Shown here: positions 26,235 to 35,441 of the stretch, one piece after another
Layout: each line of letters starts with the position of its first letter
How positions within the stretch are numbered: the stretch's first letter is position 1
Assembly: GCF_012843435.1 (NCBI RefSeq)
Contig: NZ_JABAFC010000002.1
Location: forward strand, 62,001-126,000
Direction of reading: 5' to 3'
Length of the DNA stretch: 64,000 nucleotides
Origin: Psychrobacillus sp. BL-248-WT-3
GTDB lineage: Bacteria > Bacillota > Bacilli > Bacillales_A > Planococcaceae
Notes under the pieces: generated by a model
The model's input: only the letters and a program-made list of their open reading frames with translations
Told to the model about the DNA's origin: nothing
Databases searched by the model: none
Made by a program: the position numbers and the translations under genes

Positions 26235-26355
26235 AATATATGGATTCATCCACAAACTTTTAACTACTCTTTTGGATTTCTAAGAAGCTTGCACAGTTTG
26301 TGTAAATTTCAGGCTGTTCATTATGAACCGAATTTTTGTGGGTTCCTTGGACTGT

Positions 26356-26745
26356 TTAATCTGCCAAGATTGCTTCTACTATTTCTTTAGGACGAACATC
26401 AAGAGTAGATAAATCCTTGAGGTCGATCCAAATCGGTTCATATTTTCCTTTTTCTTTAGAAGTGCTTACATATTCATCTCCACCTCCGGATCCAAACGTA
26501 CCGCTTACAATATCAGCTAAATAATAATATTGAGTTCCGCTATATGGTAGTACTTTAAAAAGTCTTTGGATGCGAACATGTACCCCTAGCTCCTCATATG
26601 TCTCACGAATAGCTGCCTCCTCAGGGGTTTCTCCATTCTCGATACCTCCACCCGGAAATACATAGTAGGTGGTATAAGGCTTAGTCCTTTTGATCAGTGC
26701 AACTCGTCCTTGTTCTAAAATAATAGTGGCTCCTCGATTTCTCAT
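26356..26745 (-). CDS. NUDIX hydrolase
   Basis: A 129-residue nucleoside-diphosphate-linked-moiety hydrolase. The Nudix box GGIENGETPEEAAIRETYEELGV matches G-x5-E-x7-R-E-x2-E-E-x-G. A central beta sheet and the usual start RNRGATIILEQGRVALIKR are seen. Substrate unknown. Monocistronic. Confidence 0.88.
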   Translation of the reverse strand: MRNRGATIILEQGRVALIKRTKPYTTYYVFPGGGIENGETPEEAAIRETYEELGVHVRIQRLFKVLPYSGTQYYYLADIVSGTFGSGGGDEYVSTSKEKGKYEPIWIDLKDLSTLDVRPKEIVEAILAD

Positions 26746-26885
26746 CTTATTCCCCCCTTCACCTATTTTTAAGAAAATTATAACAATAAATTAATGGAAA
26801 TATGTAAAGAGTTCTTTACATTGGAGAAATTTTTGATTATTCTGTATGTAAAGATATATTTACATTGTAAGCAAGGAGGAAGTAA

Positions 26886-27092
26886 ATGGCAAAGGTCATT
26901 AATCATATAAGAGAAATCCGTTTAAAAAAGGGGATAACACAGATTCAAATGGCGGGTGATTTACAAATTACCAGACAAACCATTACAGCGATTGAAAACA
27001 ATAAATACAATCCCAGCTTAGAGCTTGCACTTAAACTAGTACGTTATTTTGATGTACCTATTGAAGAATTATTTTATCTAGAGGAGGAATAA
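26886..27092 (+). CDS. small Cro/CI-type (XRE) transcriptional regulator
   Basis: A 68-residue protein consisting of a single helix-turn-helix (IRLKKGITQIQMAGDLQITRQTITAIENNKYNPSLELALKLVRYF) and a short acidic tail. This compact form is common upstream of small membrane proteins in Firmicutes. AAGGAGG precedes the ATG. The membrane protein gene begins 2 nt after its stop, so the pair is co-translated. Confidence 0.88.
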   Translation: MAKVINHIREIRLKKGITQIQMAGDLQITRQTITAIENNKYNPSLELALKLVRYFDVPIEELFYLEEE

Positions 27093-27094
27093 GG

Positions 27095-27502
27095 ATGAAG
27101 AAGGGCTATGAGATCCTATTGTATGGAATAATTAGTGGATGTATCATTGGTGGCTCGTTTTTAGGGGTGTATATCTCGGGTAAAGAGGAGGGCATCTTCG
27201 ATTGGGGGCTTTTCTTGCCAATGTTAGCTGGAGCATTAGGGGGCTTTTCTGTCTTTTTGCTTTATGCATGGTGGCGACAAAAACGTATAGGAAATGTACC
27301 GGATATGGATGAACGCACAACTGTGATGATGAAGAATTATTTTTCTACTGTACTTTATTTTGTCCTCTTCGGTACAGGGGCCATATTATTAATATTATTT
27401 GCGCTTGGTGTTGAAACAATAGAAATAGGAATACTCATTATTTATATGATGATCCTATTTATGTTAATTGGTATTGGTACTTTTATAATCAAGAAGATTT
27501 GA
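27095..27502 (+). CDS. four-helix membrane protein paired with XRE regulator
   Basis: A 135-residue protein with helices at about residues 7-27, 36-58, 86-107 and 112-132, and a conserved-looking cytoplasmic stretch NVPDMDERTTVMMKNYF between helices 2 and 3. This resembles the DUF2178/DUF3796 class of small Firmicute membrane proteins, but the family call is uncertain. Function unknown. Confidence 0.7.
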   Translation: MKKGYEILLYGIISGCIIGGSFLGVYISGKEEGIFDWGLFLPMLAGALGGFSVFLLYAWWRQKRIGNVPDMDERTTVMMKNYFSTVLYFVLFGTGAILLILFALGVETIEIGILIIYMMILFMLIGIGTFIIKKI

Positions 27503-27588
27503 GGGACATAGAAAGGGTATTATAAAGGTAGTTTATAAGGTCTATAAAGCGTATGCAGTATAAATTGACTAAGAAGGGATGTTAAGAA

Positions 27589-28059
27589 ATGGTTCATGTT
27601 TTATTTGTCTGTCTAGGTAATATTTGTCGTTCTCCCATGGCGGAGGCTGTATTTAAGCATCTAGTAGCAAAGGAAAAATTAGAAGCGAGTATTCGAGTAG
27701 ATTCAGCTGCTACAAGTGAGTGGCATATTGGAGCCCCGCCACATCCAGGGACAATAGCCAAGCTAAAAGAATATGACATTTCGACAGAGGGTATATCCGG
27801 ACGTCAGCTACAAAAAGAAGATTTTGAAGAATTTGACTATATTGTTGGTATGGATGAAAATAATATTAAAGATATACGACAAATGCTTGGTCAACCTGAT
27901 CATCCCAAAATTATTCGTTTTTTAGATTTGACTGAGCACAAGAAAGATGTACCTGATCCTTATTTCACTGGTGATTTTCAGGAAACCTATGATTTGGTTT
28001 TAGAGGGCTGTGATGCACTTCTAGGCAAAGTTAAACTTGATTATAAAGAGCAACTGTAG
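27589..28059 (+). CDS. low-molecular-weight protein tyrosine phosphatase
   Basis: A 156-residue phosphatase. The P-loop C8-LGNICR-S (VCLGNICRSPMAEAVF) matches C-x5-R-S, and the general acid is the Asp of VPDPYFTGD. It hydrolyses phosphotyrosine (or phosphoarginine in the YwlE branch). The active-site residue after Cys that separates YwlE-type arginine phosphatases (Thr) is Ile or Asn here, so tyrosine is the better guess (B. subtilis YfkJ-like). It leads a three-gene run with a GNAT and a HIT gene. Confidence 0.87.
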   Translation: MVHVLFVCLGNICRSPMAEAVFKHLVAKEKLEASIRVDSAATSEWHIGAPPHPGTIAKLKEYDISTEGISGRQLQKEDFEEFDYIVGMDENNIKDIRQMLGQPDHPKIIRFLDLTEHKKDVPDPYFTGDFQETYDLVLEGCDALLGKVKLDYKEQL

Positions 28060-28076
28060 CAAGAGGGGGAATAAAA

Positions 28077-28511
28077 GTGGAGTATGAATATTTTCATGGG
28101 GTACCGGACAAACAGACGCTTTCTGGTGTTTTGGAGCTACATAAGCATGTATTTGACGGCTCAGACTTGGCAACAGAAAAGTTAAAAGAAAAAAACAATT
28201 TAATCCTGTTTGTAGCAAAGGATGGAGACCGTGTAGTAGGATTTAAAATTGGCTATGACTACGGAAATCGCACCTTTTATAGCTGGCTGGGCGGTGTTCA
28301 CAAGGATTATCGTGGAAAAGGAATAGCGAAAGAGCTGATGTGCAGACAGCATGAACTTGTTAAGTCAATGGGGTACACAAAAGCCCGTACCATCTCAAGA
28401 AATGAAAAAAGAGAAATGCTAATTTTAAATATAAAGTTTGGGTTTGATATTAAAGAAACATTTATAAGTAATAAAGGTACGCATAAAATTGTGCTAGAAA
28501 AAATGCTATAG
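28077..28511 (+). CDS. GNAT-family N-acetyltransferase
   Basis: A 144-residue acetyltransferase starting with GTG behind GAGGGGG. It has VHKDYRGKGIAKELMCRQH, with the acetyl-CoA motif R-G-K-G-I-A, and a short motif B (NIKFGFDIKETF). It lies between the tyrosine phosphatase and HIT genes with gaps under 20 nt. Substrate unknown. Confidence 0.86.
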   Translation: MEYEYFHGVPDKQTLSGVLELHKHVFDGSDLATEKLKEKNNLILFVAKDGDRVVGFKIGYDYGNRTFYSWLGGVHKDYRGKGIAKELMCRQHELVKSMGYTKARTISRNEKREMLILNIKFGFDIKETFISNKGTHKIVLEKML

Positions 28512-28523
28512 GGAGGAAACTAA

Positions 28524-28955
28524 ATGACGGATTGCTTAGGCTGTATGTTAGCGAATAAAAAACAAGAGATATTTGTTATATTTGAGAATGATCATATTAC
28601 CTGCTTTTTAGACCATGAACCCTTTAATAATGGGCATGTGCTTATACTTCCAAAAAGGCATTATGAGGATGTGGATGACCTAGATGTTGAGGTAGCCTAT
28701 TCGATCATGGATGCATCAAGGCTAATCTCTAAGGCTATCAAAAGATTATATGCCCCAGATGGGATTACAATCTGTCAAAATGGAGGAGTCTTTAGTGAAT
28801 TGAATCATTATCATATGCATGTTGTACCAAGGTATGAAGGTCAACAATTTGCAGAGTTTTATCAAGATGAGCCACTCGTACGTAATTTAGAAAGCATGCA
28901 AACTGTTACAGCTAAACTTAGAGACTCTGTTCGGAACGTTATAGCAGAAGGTTAA
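28524..28955 (+). CDS. HIT family hydrolase
   Basis: A 143-residue histidine-triad protein. The N-terminal CLGCMLANKK could bind zinc. The triad is HYHMHVVPR (H-x-H-x-H-type), with upstream FNNGHVLILPKRHYEDVDDL. These enzymes hydrolyse nucleotide phosphoramidates or dinucleoside polyphosphates. The gene is third in the phosphatase-GNAT-HIT run, with GGGAGG before the ATG. Confidence 0.9.
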   Translation: MTDCLGCMLANKKQEIFVIFENDHITCFLDHEPFNNGHVLILPKRHYEDVDDLDVEVAYSIMDASRLISKAIKRLYAPDGITICQNGGVFSELNHYHMHVVPRYEGQQFAEFYQDEPLVRNLESMQTVTAKLRDSVRNVIAEG

Positions 28956-28969
28956 TAAAATAATTGGCT

Positions 28970-29009
28970 GAAAGAGTCTTGTCCGGAGAATGGAAAGACT
29001 CTTTTTTAG
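28970..29009 (+). terminator. terminator after the HIT gene
   Basis: AAAGAGTCTT / AAGACTCTTTTTT stem-loop. Confidence 0.8.
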
Positions 29010-29192
29010 CTTATGGAATGGTTATTGTATAGTTAGGTCTAACGAAGATATTCTCCTCGACTTAAAGGTATCTTAGTGTGAAGTGAATGGAAGTTAATGT
29101 ATTAATTTTTGCTACTTACAAGGAATCTAATGTATAATAACACAGTAGAATTCTAGAGTACGAAAACAATAGGAGAAAGAGAGTGGGACTTT

Positions 29193-29909
29193 ATGGGTCG
29201 TAAATGGAATAATATCAAGGAAAAGAAAGCTTCCAAGGATGCGAATACTAGTCGTATTTATGCCAAATTTGGTCGTGAAATATACGTTGCAGCAAGACAA
29301 GGTGAACCTGATCCCGTCTCCAATCAAGCGTTAAAGGTTGTATTAGAGCGTGCGAAAACTTACAGTGTACCAAAACATATTATTGATAAAGCAATTGAAA
29401 AAGCAAAAGGTGGATCTGAGGAAAGCTATGACGAGCTTCGCTATGAAGGATTTGGTCCAGGTGGATCAATGGTTATCGTAGATGCATTAACAAATAACGT
29501 AAATCGTACTGCTTCTGATGTGCGTGCTGCATTTGGTAAAAATGGCGGCAACATGGGAGTTAGTGGTTCCGTATCTTACATGTTTGATGCAACAGCAGTT
29601 ATTGGGTTAGAAGGAAAAACAGCTGACGAGGTATTAGAAATCCTAATGGAGGCTGATGTGGATGCTCGTGACATCTTGGAAGAAGACGACGCGGTCATCG
29701 TATACGCTGAGCCAGATCAATTCCATGTGGTGCAAGAAGCTTTAAGAGCAGCAGGAGTTGAGGAATTTACAATTTCTGAGCTTACAATGCTTGCTCAAAA
29801 CGACATTGCATTGGATGCAGATGCACAAGCACAATTTGAAAAAATGATTGATGCTATTGAAGACTTAGAGGACGTTCAGCAAGTTTATCACAATGTAGAA
29901 TTAGCTTAA
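29193..29909 (+). CDS. yeeN: YebC/PmpR-family protein YeeN
   Basis: A 238-residue protein with the three-domain YebC fold. The start [20 protein letters not shown] matches the B. subtilis YeeN branch, not the GHSKW-type Yeb[26 protein letters not shown] and [14 protein letters not shown] are core motifs. The family was long annotated as transcription regulators; more recent work places it at the ribosome, helping with proline-rich stretches. A clear hairpin terminator follows. Confidence 0.95.
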   Translation: MGRKWNNIKEKKASKDANTSRIYAKFGREIYVAARQGEPDPVSNQALKVVLERAKTYSVPKHIIDKAIEKAKGGSEESYDELRYEGFGPGGSMVIVDALTNNVNRTASDVRAAFGKNGGNMGVSGSVSYMFDATAVIGLEGKTADEVLEILMEADVDARDILEEDDAVIVYAEPDQFHVVQEALRAAGVEEFTISELTMLAQNDIALDADAQAQFEKMIDAIEDLEDVQQVYHNVELA

Positions 29910-29923
29910 TGATATACAGAGGA

Positions 29924-29961
29924 AATCTTCACTTCAGGAAACTGGAGTGAGGATTTTTTGT
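29924..29961 (+). terminator. yeeN terminator
   Basis: AATCTTCACTTCAG-GAAA-CTGGAGTGAGGATT stem with T-run. Confidence 0.85.
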
Positions 29962-30137
29962 GATATGGACTTTCTACAAAGTATATGAAACCCAAAGACA
30001 AATCATTTAGCTGAATGGATAAAAGTGACACCTGGGCTAAGCGTTTATCAAGGCAAGAAGAATCCTATTAAATTTTTTAAAGGGAGAAACTGTTGGAATT
30101 ATGGAGCGTCTAATTGGTAAAAGGGAGAGAAAAGAGA

Positions 30138-30593
30138 ATGAGGAAATCCTACATTTGTGCATTAATCCTGCTGTTAGGTAGCTTCTTCATCCTAAGCCCA
30201 GCTATGGCAAGCTGGGCTTATCAGTTTGTAGTTTGGGATGGTGACGTGTATATAATTACAGAAGAAAACGTAGAGAAAATAGGCAAGGAGATTGGACATG
30301 TAACAAAATACTCAGATAGAGAAGGAACGTATTCAGGTAATTTTTCTAATACATTTCCTAAAGGGACTAAGTATTATGAAATAGTGGAAGTAAATCCAGA
30401 GGAAGCTATTGCTGTTGAATCAGAAGTAGGGATATACGTGAAAGCAAATAGTGACGGAGAGTATGCGGGAAGTAAGAAGAACAATTGGAATACAATATCC
30501 GTTTCTTTCATTGGAGGGGTACTCCTTGTTCTCTTCATAGCTATTGCTATAACGTATGGCCTTGGAAAGAAAGGGAAAACCAATCGTGGATAA
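30138..30593 (+). CDS. secreted or membrane-anchored hypothetical protein
   Basis: A 151-residue protein from the ATG at 30138 (AAGGGAG upstream). It has an N-terminal signal or anchor helix ending LSPAMASWA, an extracytoplasmic stretch rich in Lys, Glu and Tyr (VVWDGDVYIITEENVEKIGKE...), and a C-terminal transmembrane helix (about 119-141) followed by positive residues. No known domain is recognised. Monocistronic. Confidence 0.7.
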   Translation: MRKSYICALILLLGSFFILSPAMASWAYQFVVWDGDVYIITEENVEKIGKEIGHVTKYSDREGTYSGNFSNTFPKGTKYYEIVEVNPEEAIAVESEVGIYVKANSDGEYAGSKKNNWNTISVSFIGGVLLVLFIAIAITYGLGKKGKTNRG

Positions 30594-30679
30594 ACCAGTT
30601 CTGGTCACCGTAACTCATGATCCAGATGGTGAAGAGTGAAGAAACTCTTTGTGCTTTGGGTAATCGTTAATGTCAAAAT

Positions 30680-30729
30680 AAAAAAAGAGTAGAACTGTGA
30701 CCATGAAATAGTTCTTCTCTTTTTTTTTA
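30680..30729. terminator. bidirectional terminator
   Basis: AGAGTAGAACT / AGTTCTTCTCT stem flanked by A-run and T-run. It serves the genes on both sides. Confidence 0.8.
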
Positions 30730-31152
30730 TTAATGGGCAGCAGAGTTATTTCTCCGATATTTCCATTGCTGATATTGGAAACGAAAGAAGCAACCTATAC
30801 AAAACCCTAAGATAGCCACAAATGCTGCTAAGCCAACCATGACGGTTGCAATATTAAATAAAATGCTCCACTTTAGGAAAAAGCTAATGCTAGCTACAAC
30901 TAAAAAGCCAACTGCAAGCCATTGGTTAAATCTTAGCTGATCATAATCCTCTTGGATATATTCACTACCAGGTTTCTTTAAAAATCTTTTTGCTATAACT
31001 AAGATAGGGTGGAATCCAATTAATAAACTGGATAGATTAGCGATTAATGGTATAAGTAGAATCCATGATGATTGAGTAAGAAGCGCTATGACTACGGAGG
31101 TTACTATTGACCACTGATTGACCATAACAAGGGGTTTTGGAATTGTCTTCAT
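30730..31152 (-). CDS. DUF4395 membrane protein
   Basis: A 140-residue protein with four helices. The family features are an N-terminal PKPLVMVNQW and the C-terminal FCIGCFFRFQY with two Cys around a membrane helix. DUF4395 proteins often occur near thiol and sulfur enzymes in other genomes, but no such gene is beside it here. Function unknown. Confidence 0.75.
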   Translation of the reverse strand: MKTIPKPLVMVNQWSIVTSVVIALLTQSSWILLIPLIANLSSLLIGFHPILVIAKRFLKKPGSEYIQEDYDQLRFNQWLAVGFLVVASISFFLKWSILFNIATVMVGLAAFVAILGFCIGCFFRFQYQQWKYRRNNSAAH

Positions 31153-31301
31153 CTTAAAACCTACTTTTCTGATTGGATTTATATTATTATATGTTGATTT
31201 TCAGTTAATGTAAATTAATTAAGAACTAAATGACCTATTTCCCGGGAAATCGACATATTTTTTGAAAAGTGTCTGAGAAATAACTAGTCAATAAATTAAA
31301 A

Positions 31302-31347
31302 GACGTGAAATCAACAACAACTTGATTTTCACGTCCTTATTTCTTTT
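31302..31347. terminator. hairpin terminator in the DUF4395/ABC-F gap
   Basis: GACGTGAAATCA / TGATTTTCACGTC stem then a T-rich run. Confidence 0.7.
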
Positions 31348-31363
31348 TAAATCATCTCTCTTA

Positions 31364-31457
31364 TTGTTTGGTAGGGAGACGGCGACGAGGAGATTGAAGC
31401 CGTGCCCTCGGAAAGCTTCTGTCGTAACAGAAAACATACATTTTATTTTGAGGAGTG
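31364..31457 (+). repeat. degenerate intergenic element (GAAGCCGTGCCCTCGGAAAG type)
   Basis: GTTTGGTAGGGAGACGGCGAC...ATTGAAGCC...GGAAAGC...CATACATTTTATTTTGAGG aligns loosely with 60774-60902. Both sit just after a hairpin terminator. It looks like a decayed copy of a repeat I recall as common in Bacillus intergenic DNA. No gene is seen in 31153-31479. Confidence 0.4.
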
Positions 31458-31479
31458 TTACGTCACATCCTCTTTTGTG

Positions 31480-33135
31480 TTATTTGGTTTTTAACTGATT
31501 AATCTTTTGGGTCAGTAAATTAAATTGCTCATCTAACTCGGCATATTTGGAATCCTTAGGAAGAAGGTAGCTTAACTGACCTAAAATGGCGAGACGCTCT
31601 GTTTCTAAAGTGAGGAGAATTTTTTCGACTTCATTTTCCTCTTCTCTATGGAGCCACTTATTGTAAGTCATCTCGACTTTCTGGACTTTCTTATTTTCAA
31701 ATATAAGTAGCTTGTTGGTTAGCTTTTCTAAAAAATAACGATCATGAGTTACAAGTAAAATAGTACCTGGATAAGTGGAAAGAGTTTTTTCTAGCTGCTC
31801 TCGAGAGGGTAAATCGAGATGATTTGTAGGTTCATCTAAAATAAGTACATCTTTTTGATCTAACATGAACTCCATTAACTTGAGTTTTACCCTTTCACCC
31901 ATACTCATAGTAGAAATGGGACGTAGCCAATGGTCCTTTGAAAATCCCAAGTTGGTCATCAGAGTTTGAATGATTCCTCTTGTTTCGAAATCTGTAGTTG
32001 CAAAAAAGTCAGAGGGGGTCTGCTCATTCGGAAGGTCGAATACAGTTTGTCGTAAATAGCCGATATTCATCGAATCCGTTTTCCAAAGCTCACCGTCAAA
32101 GGGTTCCTCTCCTATAAGCATCCGGAAGAAGGTTGTTTTACCACTTCCATTAGCACCTATAATACCAACGCGTTCATTTGATTGAATAGTAAAGGAGGTA
32201 TCTTGGAAAAGAGTTTTGGCATTAAAGGATTTGCTTAAATTTTTGGCTTCTAGAATGCGTTTTCCCTTTTTCTTATTCCCATCAATAGAGAAGTTGACTT
32301 CCTTTTCCTCTACTGGACGATCTACCCGATGCTTAGAAAGCTCTAGCTCTAGTCGTTTTTGTTTAGAGCGGATTTGAACATCCTTTTTCTTTGCCTTCAT
32401 TCGGAAATATTCTTTGTAGCCATCCTTCTTTGTCGAATCAGCATGAGCCTTATTAGTCCATTTTTTTAACTCTGCAATTTGTTTTTCTACGAGTTGTACT
32501 TTCGATTGTTGCGCGTTATATTCTCTCTGTTGAGTATGGATTATTTCTTCTTTTCTTTTGCGGTAGGTAGAATAGTTTCCTTTGTAAGGAGTTAGTTTTT
32601 GATATTCAATTTCCCATATATAATTTGATACTTGGTCTAAAAAGTAACGGTCATGAGAGACTAAAATAATGGTTCCTGGATAGGTAGCTATTTGCTCCTT
32701 TAAAAAGGATAGACTGCTTTGGTCTAAATGATTAGTAGGCTCATCAAGTAATAGTAAGTGAGACCTTTCTGCAAAAACTTTAGCTAGTCTTTTTTTCATT
32801 TTTTCTCCGCCGCTTAAACTATTATAAGAAAGGGTACGGGGAACAGACCACTTGCTCATATAAGTCCATTCATCCTTCTCCACTTCAGTTGAAAAGAAAT
32901 TCTCGTCCTCTTGCTTGCAGTAGCTAATGGTCGGAGGAGCTCCTATCCATTCGATTTGTCCAGAAGAGGAGGGAGCTTCGCCTGAAAGGACGGATAGAAG
33001 CGAAGATTTGCCTTCACCATTTCTTCCTACAATACCTATTACAGCACCTAAAGGTATATCCGTTTTTATATTTTTAATAATTTCTTTATGACCATGTGTA
33101 ATGCTTAGATTTACTATTCTTCCTTGTATTGTCAT
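31480..33135 (-). CDS. ABC-F ATPase, Vga/VmlR-like ribosomal protection protein
   Basis: A 551-residue soluble protein with two ATP-binding cassettes. Cassette 1 has Walker A GRNGEGKSS, signature LSGGEKMKKRLAK and LLLDEPTNHLD. Cassette 2 has GANGSGKTT, SMGERVKLKLME and LILDEPTNHLD. A basic linker of about 80 residues between them is the antibiotic-resistance domain, and a C-terminal extension follows. The size and layout match Vga/Msr/VmlR proteins, which bind the ribosomal E site and dislodge lincosamides, streptogramin A or pleuromutilins. Its attenuator leader supports drug induction. Drug range cannot be read from sequence. Confidence 0.88.
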   Translation of the reverse strand: MTIQGRIVNLSITHGHKEIIKNIKTDIPLGAVIGIVGRNGEGKSSLLSVLSGEAPSSSGQIEWIGAPPTISYCKQEDENFFSTEVEKDEWTYMSKWSVPRTLSYNSLSGGEKMKKRLAKVFAERSHLLLLDEPTNHLDQSSLSFLKEQIATYPGTIILVSHDRYFLDQVSNYIWEIEYQKLTPYKGNYSTYRKRKEEIIHTQQREYNAQQSKVQLVEKQIAELKKWTNKAHADSTKKDGYKEYFRMKAKKKDVQIRSKQKRLELELSKHRVDRPVEEKEVNFSIDGNKKKGKRILEAKNLSKSFNAKTLFQDTSFTIQSNERVGIIGANGSGKTTFFRMLIGEEPFDGELWKTDSMNIGYLRQTVFDLPNEQTPSDFFATTDFETRGIIQTLMTNLGFSKDHWLRPISTMSMGERVKLKLMEFMLDQKDVLILDEPTNHLDLPSREQLEKTLSTYPGTILLVTHDRYFLEKLTNKLLIFENKKVQKVEMTYNKWLHREEENEVEKILLTLETERLAILGQLSYLLPKDSKYAELDEQFNLLTQKINQLKTK

Positions 33136-33161
33136 AACATTTCCTCCCTGCCGGAGAGACT

Positions 33162-33192
33162 AAAAAATCCCTCCGAGTATAGACGGAAGGAT
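33162..33192 (-). terminator. leader attenuator terminator of the ABC-F gene
   Basis: Minus strand ATCCTTCCG-TCTATAC-CGGAGGGAT followed by T6, upstream of the start codon. Its 3' arm CGGAGGGA can instead pair with the downstream TCTCTCCG (with one G-U), giving an antiterminator. Confidence 0.75.
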
Positions 33193-33225
33193 TCTGCTGC
33201 CATTTAAATGTACGACAAAAAATAA

Positions 33226-33279
33226 CTACAAAATGTTTGCAGTATTCATTGATCTGATTTGAAAAATGGGCAGACTCAT
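33226..33279 (-). CDS. possible 17-residue leader peptide of the ABC-F gene
   Basis: Minus-strand ATG to TAG encoding MSLPIFQIRSMNTANIL, placed just before the attenuator hairpin. The ribosome site (GGAAATAG) is weak. A leader peptide whose stalled translation tips the hairpins is how this class is known to sense drugs; this ORF is only a candidate. Confidence 0.35.
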   Translation of the reverse strand: MSLPIFQIRSMNTANIL

Positions 33280-33428
33280 CCTATTTCCGTTTTAGCTAAA
33301 AATATTTTTCTGCGTTAAGCAGCAATATTAAGCGAGAAATAAGATTATAAAATCATAGTCCACCCATCGTCCCTTCGATATTAGTTACTAATTAATATAA
33401 CATATTCTTCTGAAAATTAAAGGGTTAA

Positions 33429-35399
33429 TTAATACAGTGCTTGACTAGACCTTGGACTTTCCATTTCAAGTTCATCGTCTGTTCTTCTTTTTTGTATGAA
33501 CCAAATTCCTATGATAAGCACGAGTCCAATCCCACTACTTAAAACCTCAGGAACAATAAGCATTAACCCGGCTACAAATAAGACAGATCGCTCCCAAAAC
33601 CTTGAATATCTGATGAAATAGCCAATCATAGAGCTGCTTACCGCAACCATCCCAATTAAAGCACCAGCCAAGGATAGTATCAGACTGACCAGTTCCACAT
33701 CCACCATAACTAAAATGGGATTATAGATAAAGATATATGGAACGATAAAGGCTGCTATGGCTAGTTTGACTGCATTTAAACCTGTTTTAAAGGGGTTTGC
33801 CCCTGCAATACCTGCCCCCGCATAAGCTGCAAGACAGACAGGAGGAGTGATATCCGCAACTATTCCGAAATAGAATACAAACATATGAGCAGCAATTGGA
33901 GCTACCCCGAATTCATTTATTAAAACTGGAGCCGCAATAGTAGCTGTAACTACGTAGTTTGCTGTAGTAGGTAATCCCATTCCTAAGATAATACAAGCTA
34001 TCATAGTGAATATGAGAGCAAGAATTAGATAACCATTGGATAGGGCCACCACTCCTGCAGCAAATTTGGAGCCAAGGCCTGTCATACTTACAATGCCAGC
34101 TATAATTCCAGCTGTAGCAACCGCTGCTATAACTGGAAGAGCAACTCTTGTACCTTGCTCTAAAACGTGTATTGTCTTTTTAAAGGACATTCTTGTTTCT
34201 TTTCGTATTAAGCTCACTAGAAAGGCAGCGATTATTCCAAACAGTGCAGCACGTTGCGGAGTAAAACCGTAAATAATGGTTCCTGTAATTACGAAAAGTG
34301 GTAAAAGCATATACCAATTCCGTTTCATTGTCTTTGTAAAAGAGGGTAATTGTGACTTAGGTAATCCATGTATCTTCAGTTTTTTTGCCTCAAAATGAGT
34401 GCCGATAAAAATACCTGTAAAATAAAGAATAGCTGGAATAATAGCCGCCAACATAATAGCCCCGTAGGATACACCTAAAATCTCCATCATAATAAATGCT
34501 GCTGCACCCATCATAGGAGGCATAATTTGACCGCCGGTAGATGAAGCAGCTTCAGTTGCACCAGCAAATTCTGGCTTGAATCCTGCTTTCTTCATCATAG
34601 GAATGGTGAAGGACCCTGTTGCCACCGTATTACCAACGGAGCTCCCTGAAATAGTTCCTTGCAGTGCACTCGCTACAACTGCTGTTTTTGCTGTACCGCC
34701 TGTATATCTTCCTGTTAAGGAAAAGGCTAAATCATTGAAGAATTTCCCTACATTTGTTTGTACGAGCATTACGCCAAAAAATAGAAAGAGGAATATGAAC
34801 TTTGCTGAAATTTGAACTGGGGTGCCGAAGATTCCACTTTCCTTGTACCAAAGTGCAGTAGCGGTTCGCTCAATCGAAAATCCAGGATGTGAAAGGATTT
34901 GAGTAGGGACAAAATTTCCGAAGATAGCATAAAGTATGGCTACTAAAGCCACTATGACGATTGGCAAACCAACCGTTCTTCTGGTCGCTTCCAGGACGAG
35001 AAAAATCCCAAGGATGGAGATAATTACATCAGGTATGCTATATCCGGAAATTCTGCTCTGTAAAATTGAATCAAAAAAGAATATTTTATGATAGGTCACA
35101 TACATCGCAGTAAAGGCAAGTACAATGTCATACCAGGGGATATTTTTTTGTGTTTTTAGCAAATCTCTTTTAAATGGGTACAACAGAAAAATAACTCCGA
35201 GAGCAGTTCCTACATGGACGGCTCCTTGTTTTTGAGTGGGTAAAGTTCCATAGTAGGCAGTATATAGATGGAATACGGTTAAGGCTACACCTAAAAAGGT
35301 AACGACCCATGCCCACTTTCCAATATTTGTTCGGAATTGATTTTCTTTATCGTATTTTTCCAATATTTCTTGCGCATTTACAGGTTGCTGATCTTTCAT
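33429..35399 (-). CDS. TRAP transporter permease, fused 4TM/12TM type
   Basis: A 656-residue membrane protein with about 16 or more helices: the small (DctQ-like) and large (DctM-like) TRAP subunits in one chain, as is standard for TAXI systems. Core motifs are GTISGSSVGNTVATGSFTIPMMKKAGF, STGGQIMPPMMGAAAFIM and GLPTTANYVVTATIAAP. It carries out sodium-driven uptake of organic acids or amino acids delivered by the binding protein encoded 42 nt upstream. Substrate unknown. Confidence 0.92.
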   Translation of the reverse strand: MKDQQPVNAQEILEKYDKENQFRTNIGKWAWVVTFLGVALTVFHLYTAYYGTLPTQKQGAVHVGTALGVIFLLYPFKRDLLKTQKNIPWYDIVLAFTAMYVTYHKIFFFDSILQSRISGYSIPDVIISILGIFLVLEATRRTVGLPIVIVALVAILYAIFGNFVPTQILSHPGFSIERTATALWYKESGIFGTPVQISAKFIFLFLFFGVMLVQTNVGKFFNDLAFSLTGRYTGGTAKTAVVASALQGTISGSSVGNTVATGSFTIPMMKKAGFKPEFAGATEAASSTGGQIMPPMMGAAAFIMMEILGVSYGAIMLAAIIPAILYFTGIFIGTHFEAKKLKIHGLPKSQLPSFTKTMKRNWYMLLPLFVITGTIIYGFTPQRAALFGIIAAFLVSLIRKETRMSFKKTIHVLEQGTRVALPVIAAVATAGIIAGIVSMTGLGSKFAAGVVALSNGYLILALIFTMIACIILGMGLPTTANYVVTATIAAPVLINEFGVAPIAAHMFVFYFGIVADITPPVCLAAYAGAGIAGANPFKTGLNAVKLAIAAFIVPYIFIYNPILVMVDVELVSLILSLAGALIGMVAVSSSMIGYFIRYSRFWERSVLFVAGLMLIVPEVLSSGIGLVLIIGIWFIQKRRTDDELEMESPRSSQALY

Positions 35400-35441
35400 T
35401 GCCTCACCTCATCTTTAACTGGATTTATTTATACATCGATT

